This document shows, piece after piece, positions 13,410-14,474 of a stretch of DNA of 14,474 nt. The notes beneath the pieces were generated by a model that did no database searches, was not told the DNA's origin, and saw only the letters and a list, made by a program, of their open reading frames with translations. Within the stretch, counting starts at the first letter, position 1. Each line of letters opens with the position of its first letter. The position numbers and the translations under genes are program-made. This DNA is from Acidimicrobiia bacterium (lineage in GTDB: Bacteria > Actinomycetota > Acidimicrobiia > IMCC26256 > PALSA-555), in the NCBI GenBank assembly GCA_022865365.1, contig JALHSW010000598.1, positions 1 through 14,474 of the forward strand, given 5' to 3'.

Positions 13410-14474
13410 GAGAAGATCTGCAACGCCAGGTAGTACGCCGCGGGGAGTGCGAAGAGGATCGCGTCGAAGCGGTCGATGAAACCGCCGTGGCCAGGCAGGA
13501 ACGACCCCATGTCCTTGATGCCGAGGTCGCGCTTCAGCAGCGATTCGGCGAGGTCGCCGAGCGGCGCGGTGATCGCCACCACGATGCCAAGCCCGATGCC
13601 GGCGGCGATGCCCTTGTCGGCCCATGGGTGGAGCATGACGCCCACAACCCCGCCCAGGACAACAGCGGCGATCGCGCCACCGATGAGTCCTTCGATGGTC
13701 TTGTTCGGTGAGACGTGCGGCAACAGCGGCGTTGCGCCGACCGCGCGCCCGACGAAATAGGCGACGACGTCGGCGCCGACGACGCACACCACCACACCGA
13801 GCAGGAGGCCGGTCCCACCCGGATCGGGCGCGAGCAGCATCCCGGCGAACGAGCCGAGCAGCCCGATCCAGGCGAACACGAGGAGCGTGAGGGCGATGTT
13901 CACGGTGGGACGTGCGTGCACGACCTCGAAGAGGTACCAGAAGAACGTGAACATGACGACGAGCACCGCGACCATCACGATCCCGCGCTCGCCCTGGTCG
14001 TACGCGATGGGCACCATCGCGATGCAGCCGAGGAGCCCGATGACCGTCGCGGTGTGGTACCCGGCGCGCCGGAACGCTTCGTAGAGCTCGAACGCGCACA
14101 CACCGACGATCACCGTCACGAGGAAGGCTGCCGCAGAGCGGCCTGCGGCGAACGCCGCGAGACCGACGGCCGCGACGATCGCCGCGGTGACGACGCGGCT
14201 GGCGAGGTCATTGCGGCCCTGCTCGTCGTGGTCGTCGTGGTCGTCGTGGGCATCGTAATCGTCGTGGTCGTCGACCCCCGAGTACACCGGAGCGCCTTCG
14301 AGCCCGCCCGGATCGACCGGCATCTCCTCGGCTGGCGCGCCGCGCCCGCGACCTCGGCCGCGCCCCCGCCGGCCGCGCTCAGGCGGTGCGTAGGCGTCAT
14401 GGTCGCCGTGCTCTTCCTCGGCCAACGCCCCGACCGACGTGCTGTCGTCCTTGCGCAGCTCGCCGCCGGCGAAG
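13406..14474 (-). CDS. cdsA: Phosphatidate cytidylyltransferase (5' end may lie beyond the window)
   Basis: Makes CDP-diacylglycerol from phosphatidate and CTP at the membrane, the precursor of anionic phospholipids. About seven to eight hydrophobic helices precede the C-terminal CDS signature, seen as SLLKRDLGIKDMGSF followed by LPGHGGFIDRFD, with its K-D, H-G-G and D-R-x-D residues. About 75 hydrophilic residues precede the first helix: an Arg-Gly repeat, then a His/Asp-rich repeat. The frame is open to the window edge (16 codons upstream of the TTG at 14425, reading FAGGELRKDD), so the true start may be outside. If TTG 14425 is used the protein is 339 aa. The long polar N-terminus is unlike the roughly 285-aa E. 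coli enzyme, though such tails are common in Actinobacteria. It is the first visible gene of the cdsA-dxr-rseP run. Confidence 0.92.
   Translation of the reverse strand, partial: FAGGELRKDDSTSVGALAEEEHGDHDAYAPPERGRRGRGRGRGRGAPAEEMPVDPGGLEGAPVYSGVDDHDDYDAHDDHDDHDEQGRNDLASRVVTAAIVAAVGLAAFAAGRSAAAFLVTVIVGVCAFELYEAFRRAGYHTATVIGLLGCIAMVPIAYDQGERGIVMVAVLVVMFTFFWYLFEVVHARPTVNIALTLLVFAWIGLLGSFAGMLLAPDPGGTGLLLGVVVCVVGADVVAYFVGRAVGATPLLPHVSPNKTIEGLIGGAIAAVVLGGVVGVMLHPWADKGIAAGIGLGIVVAITAPLGDLAESLLKRDLGIKDMGSFLPGHGGFIDRFDAILFALPAAYYLALQIFS
14223..14276 (-). repeat. 9-bp tandem repeat encoding the Asp/His-rich tract of CdsA
   Basis: On the plus strand TCGTCGTGG occurs exactly at 14223, 14232, 14241 and 14259. 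Two degenerate units (14250-14258, 14268-14276) keep the phase, giving six 9-bp units. Read on the coding strand each unit is three codons of Asp and His, producing the acidic, potentially metal-binding tract before the first membrane helix. Tandem identity suggests recent slippage and probable length variation among strains. Confidence 0.8.

Noticed and set aside
12255..13433. 392-codon plus-strand frame opposite dxr
   Set aside because: Shadow of dxr, which has all its cofactor and metal motifs.

Overview
The window reads as chromosomal DNA from a high-GC actinobacterium. An Acidimicrobiia-like lineage is my best guess; it rests on protein resemblance and on the gene order cdsA-dxr-rseP-ispG, and I could not test it by search. 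Codons end mostly in G or C, and GTG starts and 4-bp stop/start overlaps (ATGA or GTGA) are common. Several genes have a TANNNT -10 box only 6-7 bases before the start codon, the pattern of leaderless mRNAs in Actinobacteria. I see no tRNA, rRNA, CRISPR array, transposase or phage gene. The only mobile-type relic is the tail of an HNH endonuclease-domain protein at the left edge.

Layout. At 1-270 (+) is the C-terminus of an HNH-domain protein, convergent with an ATP-dependent DNA ligase of the LigC type (290-1384, -). Diverging from the ligase after only 17 bp is a ZIP-like membrane transporter (1402-2187, +). It converges on prolyl-tRNA synthetase proS (2238-3974, -) across a 50-bp gap that holds a nested hairpin. 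A 351-bp divergent region (3975-4325) follows, with a proS promoter, a pair of direct repeats, and a probable leaderless 33-codon leader ORF with an internal 7-bp dyad and a C-rich trailer.

The plus-strand block 4326-9646 starts with a fused nitrite/sulfite reductase overlapping cysH (APS/PAPS reductase); together they cover reduction of activated sulfate to sulfide. After 65 bp comes a tightly coupled trio: a SAM-dependent methyltransferase, murT and gatD. MurT and GatD form the lipid II isoglutaminyl synthase, which amidates the D-glutamate of peptidoglycan stem peptides. gatD ends in a striking array of ATGA tetramers at exact 8-bp spacing.

The minus-strand block 9747-14474 is read right to left: cdsA (CDP-diacylglycerol synthesis, running off the right edge), dxr (second step of the MEP isoprenoid pathway), rseP (site-2 protease) and ispG (MEP pathway). 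cdsA/dxr and dxr/rseP overlap by 4 bp, whereas ispG follows an 82-bp gap with its own -10 box. In many bacteria proS directly follows this cluster. Here proS has the same orientation but lies 5.8 kb away, with the sulfur/peptidoglycan block between on the opposite strand.

Most of the window is conserved housekeeping content. The less ordinary points are the leader ORF region before the sulfite reductase, the presence of complete siroheme/[4Fe-4S] cysteine sets in both halves of that reductase, the octamer-spaced ATGA array, and the His/Asp-rich repeat tail on CdsA.
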